Origin: Bryobacterales bacterium KBS 96
Lineage (GTDB): Bacteria; Acidobacteriota; Terriglobia; Bryobacterales; Bryobacteraceae
NCBI GenBank assembly: GCA_000381625.1
Contig: KB906767.1
Location: 6,221,157 to 6,285,156 of the forward strand
Direction: 5' to 3'
Length of the DNA stretch: 64,000 bases
Below the pieces are notes generated by a model that saw nothing but the letters and a program-made list of their open reading frames with translations, was not told the origin of the DNA and did not search any database. The first letter of the stretch is position 1. Each line of letters opens with the position of its first letter. This document shows positions 35,310-45,395 of the stretch, in pieces. The position numbers and the translations under genes are program-made.

Positions 35310-37876
35310 ATGAACGAGATATTCCGCCGCCTCCGCTATCTGCTGCACCGCCGCCGCTTCGACCGGGAGTTAGCCAACGATATGGAGTTTCATCGCGAAA
35401 TGGCGGTGCGCGAAGGCGTCCGGTTTGGCAGCACACTCCGGCTCCGCGAAGAGGCGCGCGACGCATGGGGCTGGACGTGGATCGATCGCTTGTGCCAGGA
35501 CGTCCGCTACGCGGCTCGAAAGTTGCGAAAATCGCCCGGCTTCACGCTCGCGGCGGTGCTGATGCTTGCTATCGGCATCGGCGTCAACGTGGCGGCTTTC
35601 GGCTTCTTCGATTTGATGGTCCTGCGGCCGCTGCCCGTCGACGATCCGGTACACTCGTGCGATTTCATCGACGTTCCGTGCAGCGTTATGCGTACGCTCT
35701 GCCCTATCCGGAAATGGCGTTCTTCCGCGAATACTCCACAACGCTTTCAGCCGTACTGGCTGTGAACGCGACCAGGCTTGCGGTCGAGGGTGAGGAGAAA
35801 CCGCTCAACGCAAGCTTTGTGACCGCCAATCTCTTTCAGGAACTCGGCGCTCGCGCGCGGCTCGGGCGGATGCTCGATCCGGCGCGAGACTCGGCGCCCG
35901 GTGCGGCGCCCGTGGTTGTTCTCGGTTATGGATTCTGGCGACACCACTTCGGCGCCGATCCGTCGGTCATTGGAAAAACAATTCGCCTAAATGACAAGCC
36001 GGCAACGGTGGTCGGCGTTGTTCCCCCGGAATTCAGCGGCCTCAGTTTGGATGCGCCCGATTTGTGGGCGCCGATCGCTCAACAGCCTTACTTCGCGAGC
36101 GGTAGCCATCTGCTGACAGACTTCTCCGAAGATGGCAGCGGCGTGCAGATGTGGGGCAGGTTGCGGGAAGGCGTTACTCCGAAGACGGCCGAGGAGGAAT
36201 TGAAGTCGCTGGCGGCGGAATTGCGCCGGCAGCATCCCAACGAAATTTGGGAAAACGAGAACCTGCCCGGCGAGCCAAGCGGCTACGCAAAAAGTTTGCG
36301 AATCCGTAACCGCCGTGGGACCGGGGCGGAAGGTCGCGACGAGATGTTTCCCATTTTCGCTTTGGCGGGAGCCTTGTGCCTCCTGATTCTTGCCTTTGCC
36401 TGCGGCAATCTGGGAGGCTTGCTGCTGGCCCGAGGCGTTGCCAGGCGCCGGGAGATCGCGATTCGCGTTGCGGTGGGGGCCGGAAGCGGCCGGCTGATTC
36501 GCCAGTTATTTGCTGAAAGCGTTTTGCTCGCTTTGCTCGGATCGGCCGTGGGCCTGGCATTGGGTTACGTTGTCTTGCGGGGCCTGATGCTCGTGACCGA
36601 AGCTCCGGCGTGGCTCAGTCCATTGCCGGATTGGCGGGTGGTTCTCTTCGCCGCCGGCATTGGATTCGTGGCGGCGGTCTTATTTGGCCTGACGCCGGCC
36701 TTGCAGGCCGTCCGCCAGCGCCACAGAGCAGCTTTCACCCGGCAATTCCTGATCGGAGCGCAAGTCGCAGCCAGTTGTGTGCTGCTGATTGTGGCGGGCC
36801 TCCTGGTTCGGGCTCTGGACCATGCGACCTCCACCCATCCTGGTTTCGAATACCGGCAAGTGATTTCGATAGACCCGGGCCTCTCCACTCACGGCTACTC
36901 ACCGGCGAAGGCGCGGGCTTATCTCGACACGCTCCAGAGCCGTCTCCGCACTCTTCCTGGCGTAGAATCTGTTTCGCTCACGGATACTCCTCCTTTGGGA
37001 AACAGGGTGTCCGCGGCAAATATCGACGTCGATGGCCGCTCTGCTGAGATCCTCATCAATCACGTCGATCCGCAATTCTTTCAAACCATGACGATCCCGA
37101 TCCTGCGCGGTCGCAACCTGACGCGCGGCGAAACACACGCGATTATCGTAAGCCAGTCAATGGCTCGCTTTCTATGGCCTGCGGAGGGTCCGTTGGGGAA
37201 ACAATTCACGGCGGGGTACGGCGCTAGTGGAACGCCGGTCAACTATACGGTAGTGGGAGTCGCGGGCAGTGCGCGGTTAGTCAAGCTCGAGGATTCCGAT
37301 TTTGTGGAAGTCTATTTCCCCATCGAGGCAGATGAGCTTCCTTCACTATTTGTCCTGGTAAAGACGTCTGCTCCGCCGGAAGAGGTTATTCGCCCGGTGG
37401 CATCGATTGCGAAATCGATTGACCCCGGAACTTTTCCCGAAGTTCAAATGATGAAAACGTCATTCCGGCGGAAATTGCGTGGCGCGGAATACAGCGCGGC
37501 CTCCGTAGGCCTGCTGGGTTTCGTCGCGCTTTTTCTTGCGTGCCTCGGTATTGTCGGATCGGTGGCCTATGCGATCTCGCAGCGCACCAAGGAAATTGGG
37601 ATACGAATGGCTCTCGGCGCGAAACCTTTGCAGATACTGTCGGCGGTTGTGCGCCAGCTTTCACTGCCGGTCGCTGTCGGTCTGCTCTCGGGAGTTGCGG
37701 GAGCAGCCGCTCTATCGCAACTCCTGCGCCAGGAACTTTATGGCATCAGCAATCTCGATCCCATCGCTTATCTGGGCGCCATTGGAATTTTTGCAGCCAC
37801 CGCCGTCTTGGCCGCGCTGTTGCCGGCTAGACGCGCGTTGCGTATCGATCCGTTGCGTGCCCTTCGTTACGACTGA
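35310..37876 (+). pseudogene. ADOP-family duplicated ABC permease, interrupted by a frameshift
   Basis: The frame opened at ATG 35310 encodes the ADOP N-terminal segment (RLRYLLHRRRFDRELANDMEFH) and the first permease helix to VLRPLPVDDP, then loses similarity and stops at 35765. Similarity resumes in another frame from about 35650 (TLVRFHRRSVQRYAYALPYP) and continues to 37876, covering the first MacB-type core, an FtsX domain, a second core and a second FtsX domain ending DPLRALRYD. The break lies at GATCCGGTACAC near 35645-35655; one extra G there would restore one frame of about 855 residues. It is either a real inactivation or a sequencing error. ADOP permeases act with an ATPase encoded elsewhere. 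Confidence 0.88.
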
Positions 37877-37934
37877 AGCCTTATTAATAGACGAAGCGGG
37901 GAAGTGACCGACGTCCGATCCGCGCGCTATATGC

Positions 37935-38052
37935 GAGTGCGTGGGTTGCACGGTAGTCCGAATCAGCGCTGTGTCAAGGCAACCAGCAAGCGGAGCCGCC
38001 CCACGTCAGTGGGCGGGTTGTGCGGCAGTTCGCTTGCTCGCGCCATGCGGTC
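37935..38052. repeat. Repeat family A, copy 4 (degraded)
   Basis: Only one arm, CGGAGCCGCC (37991-38000), is intact; the flanks GTGCGTGGGTTGCACGGTAG, CAGTGGGCGGGTTGTGCGG and TCGCTTGCTCGCG identify the family. The unit runs into the 3' end of the sialidase gene and provides its last codons. Confidence 0.65.
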
Positions 38053-39244
38053 CGCCGGTTAGCCATTCCAAATTGAACTTTGCCAACACAATTCGTTCGT
38101 GAGGAAATTCGCCGCCGGCTTCATACAAGCACCAGATGATTCCGTCCGGCGAAACAGCCATGTCCGCATAACCCGAAGGACCAGGTTCCAGGACGCGTTT
38201 GACAGGCCAGGTTTTAGCCTCGTTATAACTCAAGCGGACCGTCAGGTTGCGACGGTCCTTGCCTGCGATCTGCTTGCCATCCGATCTCGATAAATTGTCC
38301 GGGTTCACAAATAGAATCCGGTTGCTTCCTCCATATCGCTTCGTCGATAGGCGGACAATGCTGGCGAAGCAAATCGGATCTGGTAAGCTCGCCTGAAATT
38401 CGGGCCTGCTCCAATGGTGAGCGCCGTCTTTGCTGGTCACGACCAGACGCTCGTTCCTGGATGATGCCGTTCGAATATTCAGCATCACTCGCCCGTTCGC
38501 AAGTTGCACTGCGGTCGTTTCGTTCGGGTTCGGTGTTTTCAAAGTGTTTGGGACGGCGATGTCGCCGCGACGCCACGTTTTTCCATCGTCGTCGCTATAA
38601 ATGGTGGAGTTTACGGATGGCTGATGGCCATTTCCTTCCGTGCCAAGCGCAAGCCAGATGGGAACAAGCAGCCGGCCATTGTTCAGTTGGATTCCGTGGC
38701 CGGGGCCGGTTGCGGCGACGCGCCATGGATACTCCGGTCGGTAGGCATCAAACGTCGATGTGACGTCTACGGGAGTGGAGAACGTCAGGCCATCGTCGTC
38801 GCTCCGCATATAAAAAATCCGCATGTAATCGCGGCAGAAGAGGAAATGAACAGCGCCGTTCTTGTCCGCAATCGCAACCGGATTGTTATACGTCACATCG
38901 TCCGGCTTCCCCTGCTTTCTTTCAATAGCCACGGTGCTTCGGGGCAGGGGAGGGACATGCGCAATCACACGCTGCGGCGAGAAGGTCTTGCCGTTATCGG
39001 CGCTTCGGCGCATCACAATGTCGGTCATGTCCCAGTCTCCGCCGGTATAGCGTCGAGCCTCCGCGTAAGCCAGGATGGTCCCGCGAGCGGTGATGACAAT
39101 TCCAGGAATACGATACAGCTTATAGCCGCCTTCACCCGCACGCCAGAGATCTAGCTTTGCAAGAAACGGCTCCGCGCAGAAGGCCACGGAAGTCGCCAGC
39201 AACATATGAAATAGCAAGAGCGCAATGATGCGTTGGATTTGCAT
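38006..39244 (-). CDS. Secreted exo-alpha-sialidase-like protein
   Basis: A 412-residue protein from ATG 39244 with a signal peptide cleaved after AFC/AE. The sialidase fold is shown by the Arg-containing YRIPGIV (FRIP-like) motif, AYAEARR and three Asp boxes, SADNGKTF, SDDDGLTF and SDDDGKTW. A later Arg in LNIRTASSRNERLV and the Tyr-Glu region SGYADMA and CLYEAGG fit the active site. It would release sialic acid or a similar nonulosonate outside the cytoplasm. The last 13 or so residues (from PHGASK to QPAH) are encoded by repeat family A. An in-frame TTG at 39256 is a weaker start. Confidence 0.87.
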   Translation of the reverse strand: MQIQRIIALLLFHMLLATSVAFCAEPFLAKLDLWRAGEGGYKLYRIPGIVITARGTILAYAEARRYTGGDWDMTDIVMRRSADNGKTFSPQRVIAHVPPLPRSTVAIERKQGKPDDVTYNNPVAIADKNGAVHFLFCRDYMRIFYMRSDDDGLTFSTPVDVTSTFDAYRPEYPWRVAATGPGHGIQLNNGRLLVPIWLALGTEGNGHQPSVNSTIYSDDDGKTWRRGDIAVPNTLKTPNPNETTAVQLANGRVMLNIRTASSRNERLVVTSKDGAHHWSRPEFQASLPDPICFASIVRLSTKRYGGSNRILFVNPDNLSRSDGKQIAGKDRRNLTVRLSYNEAKTWPVKRVLEPGPSGYADMAVSPDGIIWCLYEAGGEFPHERIVLAKFNLEWLTGGPHGASKRTAAQPAH

Positions 39245-39282
39245 GGTCTTTTTCAAAACTGGTTATCTCGCTCCGCCGCGCA

Positions 39283-40401
39283 TTAATCTTTCGGAGGACC
39301 TGGCTCTGATCGGAACTTTCGAACGCGATGAAATGTCATGTAGTTGGCATCGTGGGCGCGGGGAGGCCCTCCGGAGTCATCGTCGAAGGCCGTTCGCGAC
39401 ACCGCTACAATATCCGCGCCGTCAAACTGCCAATCCACATATTGGAAGCCGTACTTTTGGGGATCTGTATGAGAAAGAACGATTCGCTCAATTCGCCACT
39501 GATGTAAGTCTTTGGAGGACATCAGCGCCAGCGTGTTTCGCACCGACGCCGGATTCGTCGCCGATAGAGGGTATTGGGCCAACGCCGGATTGCTGAGTGT
39601 CCAATACCGACTGCTCTTTTTGTCGTAGCGGATAGTGAACTTTTTACTCCCACCCGGAAAATCGACTAAACCTTCAAACTTCAGTTGTCGATTGGCTTCT
39701 TTCAATATGGCGGCGCTCTCGACGTTGTCGACGCGAAGAATATCGAGCACCGAACCATCGGGCGCGACGACCGCATTTCCCTCCAGCCAGGTGGTTCCTT
39801 TGGCGGCGGCGGGCGGATACGGCAGACGCGGCGTTCTCGTCCAGTTCTGAGCCTGAAGCAGGTTCGCATTCGCGGGCGCCGACAGCATAAACGCCTGAAA
39901 GTGTCCCCAAGGCCCGGGTGGATGATATTCAAATGCTCGCCAGAGCCGGCCACCTTGCTCTATTACCGGCACGGGCGCTGTATGGTAATTGGCGTCCGAG
40001 GTAAGAAACGACGGATCGCTCCAGGAGAGTCCGCCGTCTTTTGATTGGCGGATAACGATTCTGCCATATTCGTAATTCGTGCCCATCAGATACAAGTTGT
40101 GATGTGCGAGGAACAGGTTCGACCAGAACTGATCTTTCAATTCCGCTGTCCGCTCCCATGATTGGCCACGATCTCTTGAGCGAAACACGCGAGTTGTCGC
40201 CGAGACAGATTGTCCGGATTTCGGACCAAAGAAATCGTGGGAGGCGACATATTCGCCATTCGGAAGAATCACGATGGAGGGCGAACCGATATAGCGTCCC
40301 GTTTTCGCAGGTTCATGATCGATCACCACGCCCGGTGGAGCGGGAGCCCCAATGGCTATCCACGGGGACAGAATGAGTAGCGTTGCGACAATGCGGTTCA
40401 T
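39283..40401 (-). CDS. Secreted sialidase-fold protein
   Basis: A 372-residue protein with a signal peptide (cleavage after IGA) and a six-bladed sialidase-type propeller. YIGSPSIVILPNGEYVASHD replaces the classical FRIP start, and two Asp boxes, SRDRGQSW and SKDGGLSW, are clear. The catalytic Arg triad is not obvious, so the protein may act on a different sugar or only bind. It lies 38 bp upstream of the sialidase on the same strand, so both are probably cotranscribed. Confidence 0.82.
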   Translation of the reverse strand: MNRIVATLLILSPWIAIGAPAPPGVVIDHEPAKTGRYIGSPSIVILPNGEYVASHDFFGPKSGQSVSATTRVFRSRDRGQSWERTAELKDQFWSNLFLAHHNLYLMGTNYEYGRIVIRQSKDGGLSWSDPSFLTSDANYHTAPVPVIEQGGRLWRAFEYHPPGPWGHFQAFMLSAPANANLLQAQNWTRTPRLPYPPAAAKGTTWLEGNAVVAPDGSVLDILRVDNVESAAILKEANRQLKFEGLVDFPGGSKKFTIRYDKKSSRYWTLSNPALAQYPLSATNPASVRNTLALMSSKDLHQWRIERIVLSHTDPQKYGFQYVDWQFDGADIVAVSRTAFDDDSGGPPRAHDANYMTFHRVRKFRSEPGPPKD

Positions 40402-40667
40402 ATTGATCGTGCTGATGGATTGTGCGCAGAGGCGAACTCCGGCGAATCGAAATCCAACAAGAATTGCGGCAAACGATTAAGTTACTCTCTCCCGGCCTGA
40501 GTGTCCACGCCGGCGGAATCTCAAGCGCGCGGGCCTCCAACGCGCCGCTGTGTGCCGAACGTGCCGCCCTTTGAAGATGGAAACACGATTAAATGATTTA
40601 GGCGCCTGAAATCGGAACCCATCATTCACAATAGAAGATCAAGCTGTGCGCAAGGCAACGGACCACC

Positions 40668-42059
40668 ATGAAAACCTTTCAGCGACACGGAGTCGCACTT
40701 TTTTTCGTCTTCGGGAGTTTGGCCGCTGTTAAATACGGCCTGGGTGACGCTAACCCGAGCAACATCCTGACCGGCCAATCCGCGTTCGTCTCGTCCACAA
40801 CGGTAAAGCCGGGCTTATTTCGAAAGGTGATCGTCGACAGCCTTCCGAAGCCGTTTGCGACAAAATCCGTCACGACAAAGTCGCGAATTGTTTCCAGACC
40901 GGAAGGAGTGCTGCCGCAGGCGCCTTCAGGGTTTAACGTGAATCTTTTCGCGACGGGGTTAACGGAGCCTCGTGTCATCCGTGTGGCGCCCAATGGCGAC
41001 ATTTTCGTGGTGGAGACGCGGGCGGGACGGGTTCGCGTGTTCCGTGGCATCACCGCCGATGGCAAGCCGAAGAAAGAATCGGTTTTTGCGAGCGGCTTTC
41101 ATGAACCATACGGGATGATTTTCTATCCAGCCGGCAAAAATCCGAAATGGCTGTACGTGGCGAATACGGATTCGGTGGTGCGCTACGCCTACGCGAACGG
41201 CGACCTGACGGCAACCGGAAAACCGGAGACGGTCATCGCGGCGCTCCCTTCGAGCCGCCCGCGAGACCTGGACGCAGTGCGCGCCTATGATCGTGCTGTT
41301 GCTTTGGGAAAGGCGCCCCCGGATCACGGCCACTGGACTCGCGACCTTGCATTCTCGCTGGATGGAAAGCGGCTGTTTGTCGGAGTAGGATCGGCTTCGA
41401 ACCTCGACGATCCCGACGATCACCCGAGCGAGACTCGCCGCGCCAATATCCTGGAATATACACCGGATGGCAAGTTCGTGAAGATCTATGCTTCCGGTAT
41501 CCGCAATCCGTCCGGCATCGCGGTGAATCCCACGACCGGCGAGTTGTGGTGCTCGGTCAATGAGCGCGACGGGCTAGGCGACAATCTTGTGCCCGACTAC
41601 ATCACGCATGTTGAAGAAGGAGGGTTCTACGGCTGGCCCTGGTTTTACATGGGCGGTAACTGGGACCCACGTCTTCAAGGCAAGCATCCAGAACTGAAGA
41701 GCAAAGTCCTGGTGCCGGACGTGCTCCTTCAGCCCCACAGCGCTTCCTTGCAAATGACGTTTTACGATGGCTCGCAATTTCCCGCCGAGTACAAGGGCGA
41801 TATCTTCGCAAGCCAGCATGGTTCATGGAATCGATCCGTTCGCTCCGGTTACGAAGTGGTTCGCGTTCCGCTCAAGAACGGGCATGCAAGCGGAATCTAC
41901 CAGGACTTTCTCACTGGATTCTTGACCAAGAGCGGCGACGTTTGGGGCCGGCCGGTGGGCGTTGCTGTTGCGCCGGATGGATCTCTCTTGGTTTCCGACG
42001 ATGGCTCCGGCTCACTCTGGCGGGTCAGTTACGCTGCTACTCATAAGAGTGCGCTGTGA
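40668..42059 (+). CDS. PQQ-dependent sugar dehydrogenase-like (sorbosone dehydrogenase family)
   Basis: A 463-residue protein with an N-terminal hydrophobic signal and a six-bladed propeller of the soluble glucose/sorbosone dehydrogenase family. The blades carry GLTEPRVIRVAPNGDIFVVET, FHEPYGMIFYP, HWTRDLAFSLDGKRLFVGVG, YASGIRNPSGIAVNPTTG and SQHGSWNRS with the conserved catalytic-site His and Arg. It would oxidise an aldose or ketoaldose in the periplasm using PQQ. Its stop overlaps the GTG start of the TonB receptor gene by 4 bp, which links the two functionally. Confidence 0.9.
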   Translation: MKTFQRHGVALFFVFGSLAAVKYGLGDANPSNILTGQSAFVSSTTVKPGLFRKVIVDSLPKPFATKSVTTKSRIVSRPEGVLPQAPSGFNVNLFATGLTEPRVIRVAPNGDIFVVETRAGRVRVFRGITADGKPKKESVFASGFHEPYGMIFYPAGKNPKWLYVANTDSVVRYAYANGDLTATGKPETVIAALPSSRPRDLDAVRAYDRAVALGKAPPDHGHWTRDLAFSLDGKRLFVGVGSASNLDDPDDHPSETRRANILEYTPDGKFVKIYASGIRNPSGIAVNPTTGELWCSVNERDGLGDNLVPDYITHVEEGGFYGWPWFYMGGNWDPRLQGKHPELKSKVLVPDVLLQPHSASLQMTFYDGSQFPAEYKGDIFASQHGSWNRSVRSGYEVVRVPLKNGHASGIYQDFLTGFLTKSGDVWGRPVGVAVAPDGSLLVSDDGSGSLWRVSYAATHKSAL

Positions 42060-45000
42060 AGTCTTTCGAAACTCTGTTGAAAGTCGGCTTTCGAGCGAGC
42101 TTGTTCCTGGCGCTAGCCGCGGCTCCGGCATTCTCCCAGGTGACGGCCGCAATTTCCGGAACAGTGGAAGATCAAGCCGGCGGCGCCGTAAGCGGCGCGG
42201 TCGTCACAGTGAAGAGTTTGGAAACGGGCTTGTTGCGGACCACAACGACGGATGAGGCCGGCGCCTTCAAAGTGCCTTCTCTTCCGCTTGGTCCGCAGGA
42301 AGTGACTGCGGAAAAACCGGGATTTAAGCGCGAGGTCCGTACCGGCATCGACCTGATTGTCGGACAGGAAATGGTTTTGAAACTAAAACTCGAGCTTGGC
42401 CAAGTCTCACAGCAGATTACCCTGTCGGCGGAAGGTCCCGTTGTGAACACGACCACAGCCGAAGTCTCCGGCTTCGTGGGACAGCGCGCGGTGAAAGATC
42501 TGCCGCTGAATGGACGAAGTTGGGATAATCTTGTCGCGCTGAATCCAGGCGCGGTCAACTATAGCTTGAAAAGCCCGAACACCACCACCAGCAACGGAAA
42601 CACATTCACGGTGGCGGGGCGGCGTCCCATGGATAACTTAGTCCTGCTCAATGGCATCGAATACACCGGAGCAAGTCTGGTGGGCGTAACGCCCGGAGGC
42701 GTCAGCGGCGGGCTGTTGGGCATCGACGCCGTTCGGGAATTCAACGTTTTAACAGATACGTATTCGGCGGCTTATGGGAAACGCTCGGGAGGACAGATTA
42801 GCGTCGTGACGCAGTCGGGTACGAACGCGCTGCACGGATCTGTTTTCGAGTTTTTACGCAATAGCGCTCTGGATGCCCGGAATTATTTCGATCAGGGGCC
42901 GGTTCCTCCACTCAGAAGAAATCAATTCGGAGGCGCGCTTGGCGGCCCGCTAAAGAAAGATCGTCTATTTCTGTTTGGAAATTACGAAGGATTTCGGCAG
43001 GCGCTGTCCGTCAGTAATGTTGCCGTCGTGCCGGATCGGCAGGTGCGTCAAGGACTCTTGCCGGATGCATCAGGCATATATGCTCCGGTTCCGAAGTTGG
43101 ACCCTTCGATGTTGAGATACATGTCTTTCTGGCCTGAACCGAATGGCCCGGAATTAACGGTCAATGGTCATCCGAGCGGAACCGCGCTTTCATTCAATTC
43201 ACCCCGCCAGAAAATTCGCGAGGATTTTGGAACCGTGCGCGCCGATTACGTTCCGCGGGATCGCGACTCGTTCTCGTTCGCTTACACAATAGACGATGGA
43301 GACAGCCTTACGCCGCAGTCGGACCCTCTATTCGGATCGGATCTAAAGCTCCGCAGTCAGGTGGCCAGCTTGCAAGAGATCCATATCTTCTCGCCACGGG
43401 CGCTCAATACCTTTCGCGCCGGTTACTCGCGGGCGGCATTCAATTATGACTCGTTTCCGCTGGCGCCCTATCCTGCGGACCTCTCCTTTGTGGCCGGAAG
43501 CGGTCCGGGCGGGATTGTGATTTCGGGCGGCCTAACCACAACCGGTGGATCGGCAATCACCGCCGCCGGCCCGAACAATGCCGCAAATGTTTGGAATCGA
43601 AGAAATCTGTTTACCTGGACCGACGATTTTCAGATCACCACGGGACATCATCAAATTAGCGCCGGAGTCTGGTTTCAGCGGCTGCAGGATAACGAAAATA
43701 CGGCGTCCACTACATTAGGCCAAGTCAACTTTTCGAATTTGCAAAGCTTTTTGCGAGGAACGGTCAGCAATTTCAATGTTGTTCCGAACCGCACGGGCTT
43801 GGGGTGGCGAACTCTGCTTGGCGCCTGGTACGTCGAAGACACCATCCGTCTCCGGCCGAATCTCACGTTACAACTTGGTCTGCGCCACGAATTCACCACC
43901 GGCTGGAACGAAGTGGCAGGAAGAGCCGCCAATTACATCACCGATGCGCAAGGAATCCTTCTCACCGATACACGCGTCGGCAATTCCGCGCTGACGCGGA
44001 ACAACGCCACGCGCTTATTCGGCCCCAGGATCGCAATTGCCTGGGATCCTTTCGGAGATGGGAAAACGGCAATCCGCGCTGGGTTCGGCACGTATTATTC
44101 CTTGCTCGACAGTCTCAGCAAGCTGAATGCGCTTCCACCGTTTAACGGGACGCTGGCGTTCTCCAATGAAGCGTTGTCGTCGATTGTGCCCATCATTCCC
44201 GGTACGCCGCCACAGCCGTCCTGCGGGCCGGGAGCACCGGCGAATTGCGCCATCTATTCTCCGCAAGGCGTTCAGCCGGACGCGAAGACACCCACCGTTG
44301 AGCGATGGAGCTTCAGAGTGGAGCGCGAGTTGAACTCGAACACCGTGCTTCGCTTAGGGTACGTCGGATCGTTTGGCTACCACGACCTGATCAGCATCGA
44401 TCCGAACAGCATTCCCGCCCGGATTTGTGCAGACCCAAGCGGTTGCCAATCCGGAGGGACCGGAGCGGCGCGGGGCCGTGTTGCTTCAGGCACCCAATAC
44501 ATACCGGTGGGAACTCGCCCGAATCCGTATCTTTCGAGCGGCTTTTTCTGGTATTCCGAGGGCAACAGCGCCTATCACGCGCTGGAGTTAGACGTAACGC
44601 GGCGGATGGGGCAGGGCCTGCAACTTCGGGGAAACTTCACCTGGTCGAAAAATCTGGACATCAATTCGGCCTTACAAGGCGCTCAAGCCAATAATCAGGC
44701 GCAGATGGTTATGGACCGCAACGATTTGCGAAGGGATTGGGGACCTTCCGCGCTCAACCCCGCCGCGCAATCGAGCATCTTGGCTACGTATGAGCTGCCT
44801 TTCGGCAAGCACAAGCGATTTCTGAGCGACGCGCGCGGGCTGGAAAACGCGTTAATCGGCGGTTGGCAATTGAATGGAATCGCTACCTTGTTGAGCGGTT
44901 TTCCGTTCACCCCGCAGACGGGATCGAATCGATCGGGAGACGGAGACACGAGAAATCCCGACCGGCCGTCTCTCAATCCGAATTTTGCGGGGCCAGTCAT

Positions 45001-45322
45001 ACCCGGAAAGCAGACTCAATGGTTCGACCCGAATGCATTTGTGCTGCCGGTTCCGGGGACTTGGGGGAATCTCGGCCGGGGAACCTACCGTGGACCGGGC
45101 TTGGCTACCGTCGATTTGTCGCTCTTCAAAGACACCGCCGTCTCTGAAAGAGCGACCTTACAGTTCCGGGCCGAGTGCTTCAATCTACAAAACCGAGCCA
45201 ATTTCGGCGCGCCGAACGCCATCGTCTTCTCCGGTGGGACAATCAGTCCCTCGGCCGGATTGATCACGAGCACCACGACGACATCGCGGCAGCTTCAATT
45301 TGGCCTGAAGCTGATCTTCTGA
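42056..45322 (+). CDS. TonB-dependent receptor with carboxypeptidase-regulatory domain (Oar-like)
   Basis: A 1088-residue outer-membrane protein starting at GTG 42056 inside the GTGA overlap. A signal peptide (cleavage after AFS) leads to a CarboxypepD_reg-like domain (about 27-110, ISGTVEDQAGGAVSGAVVTV), then a plug (about 125-240, DLPLNGRSWDNLVALNPGAV and FNVLTDTYSAAYGKRSGGQI) and a large barrel ending LQFGLKLIF. This is the Oar-type receptor common in acidobacteria, probably binding carbohydrate or peptide ligands. Coupling to the PQQ dehydrogenase suggests import or sensing of its substrate or product. Confidence 0.94.
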   Translation: MKSFETLLKVGFRASLFLALAAAPAFSQVTAAISGTVEDQAGGAVSGAVVTVKSLETGLLRTTTTDEAGAFKVPSLPLGPQEVTAEKPGFKREVRTGIDLIVGQEMVLKLKLELGQVSQQITLSAEGPVVNTTTAEVSGFVGQRAVKDLPLNGRSWDNLVALNPGAVNYSLKSPNTTTSNGNTFTVAGRRPMDNLVLLNGIEYTGASLVGVTPGGVSGGLLGIDAVREFNVLTDTYSAAYGKRSGGQISVVTQSGTNALHGSVFEFLRNSALDARNYFDQGPVPPLRRNQFGGALGGPLKKDRLFLFGNYEGFRQALSVSNVAVVPDRQVRQGLLPDASGIYAPVPKLDPSMLRYMSFWPEPNGPELTVNGHPSGTALSFNSPRQKIREDFGTVRADYVPRDRDSFSFAYTIDDGDSLTPQSDPLFGSDLKLRSQVASLQEIHIFSPRALNTFRAGYSRAAFNYDSFPLAPYPADLSFVAGSGPGGIVISGGLTTTGGSAITAAGPNNAANVWNRRNLFTWTDDFQITTGHHQISAGVWFQRLQDNENTASTTLGQVNFSNLQSFLRGTVSNFNVVPNRTGLGWRTLLGAWYVEDTIRLRPNLTLQLGLRHEFTTGWNEVAGRAANYITDAQGILLTDTRVGNSALTRNNATRLFGPRIAIAWDPFGDGKTAIRAGFGTYYSLLDSLSKLNALPPFNGTLAFSNEALSSIVPIIPGTPPQPSCGPGAPANCAIYSPQGVQPDAKTPTVERWSFRVERELNSNTVLRLGYVGSFGYHDLISIDPNSIPARICADPSGCQSGGTGAARGRVASGTQYIPVGTRPNPYLSSGFFWYSEGNSAYHALELDVTRRMGQGLQLRGNFTWSKNLDINSALQGAQANNQAQMVMDRNDLRRDWGPSALNPAAQSSILATYELPFGKHKRFLSDARGLENALIGGWQLNGIATLLSGFPFTPQTGSNRSGDGDTRNPDRPSLNPNFAGPVIPGKQTQWFDPNAFVLPVPGTWGNLGRGTYRGPGLATVDLSLFKDTAVSERATLQFRAECFNLQNRANFGAPNAIVFSGGTISPSAGLITSTTTTSRQLQFGLKLIF

Positions 45323-45345
45323 CGCACATGCTCCCCGTCTCGCGC

Positions 45346-45351
45346 TATAAT
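45346..45351 (+). promoter_or_regulatory. Candidate -10 box of the nitrite/sulfite reductase gene
   Basis: A perfect TATAAT lies 45 bp before the ATG at 45396. No convincing -35 box is found 16-18 bp upstream, so an activator may be needed, or the match is chance. Confidence 0.3.
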
Positions 45352-45395
45352 ATCTTTGTCGATAGAGAATAGGGTAGATCTCGGCCCAATCCATA

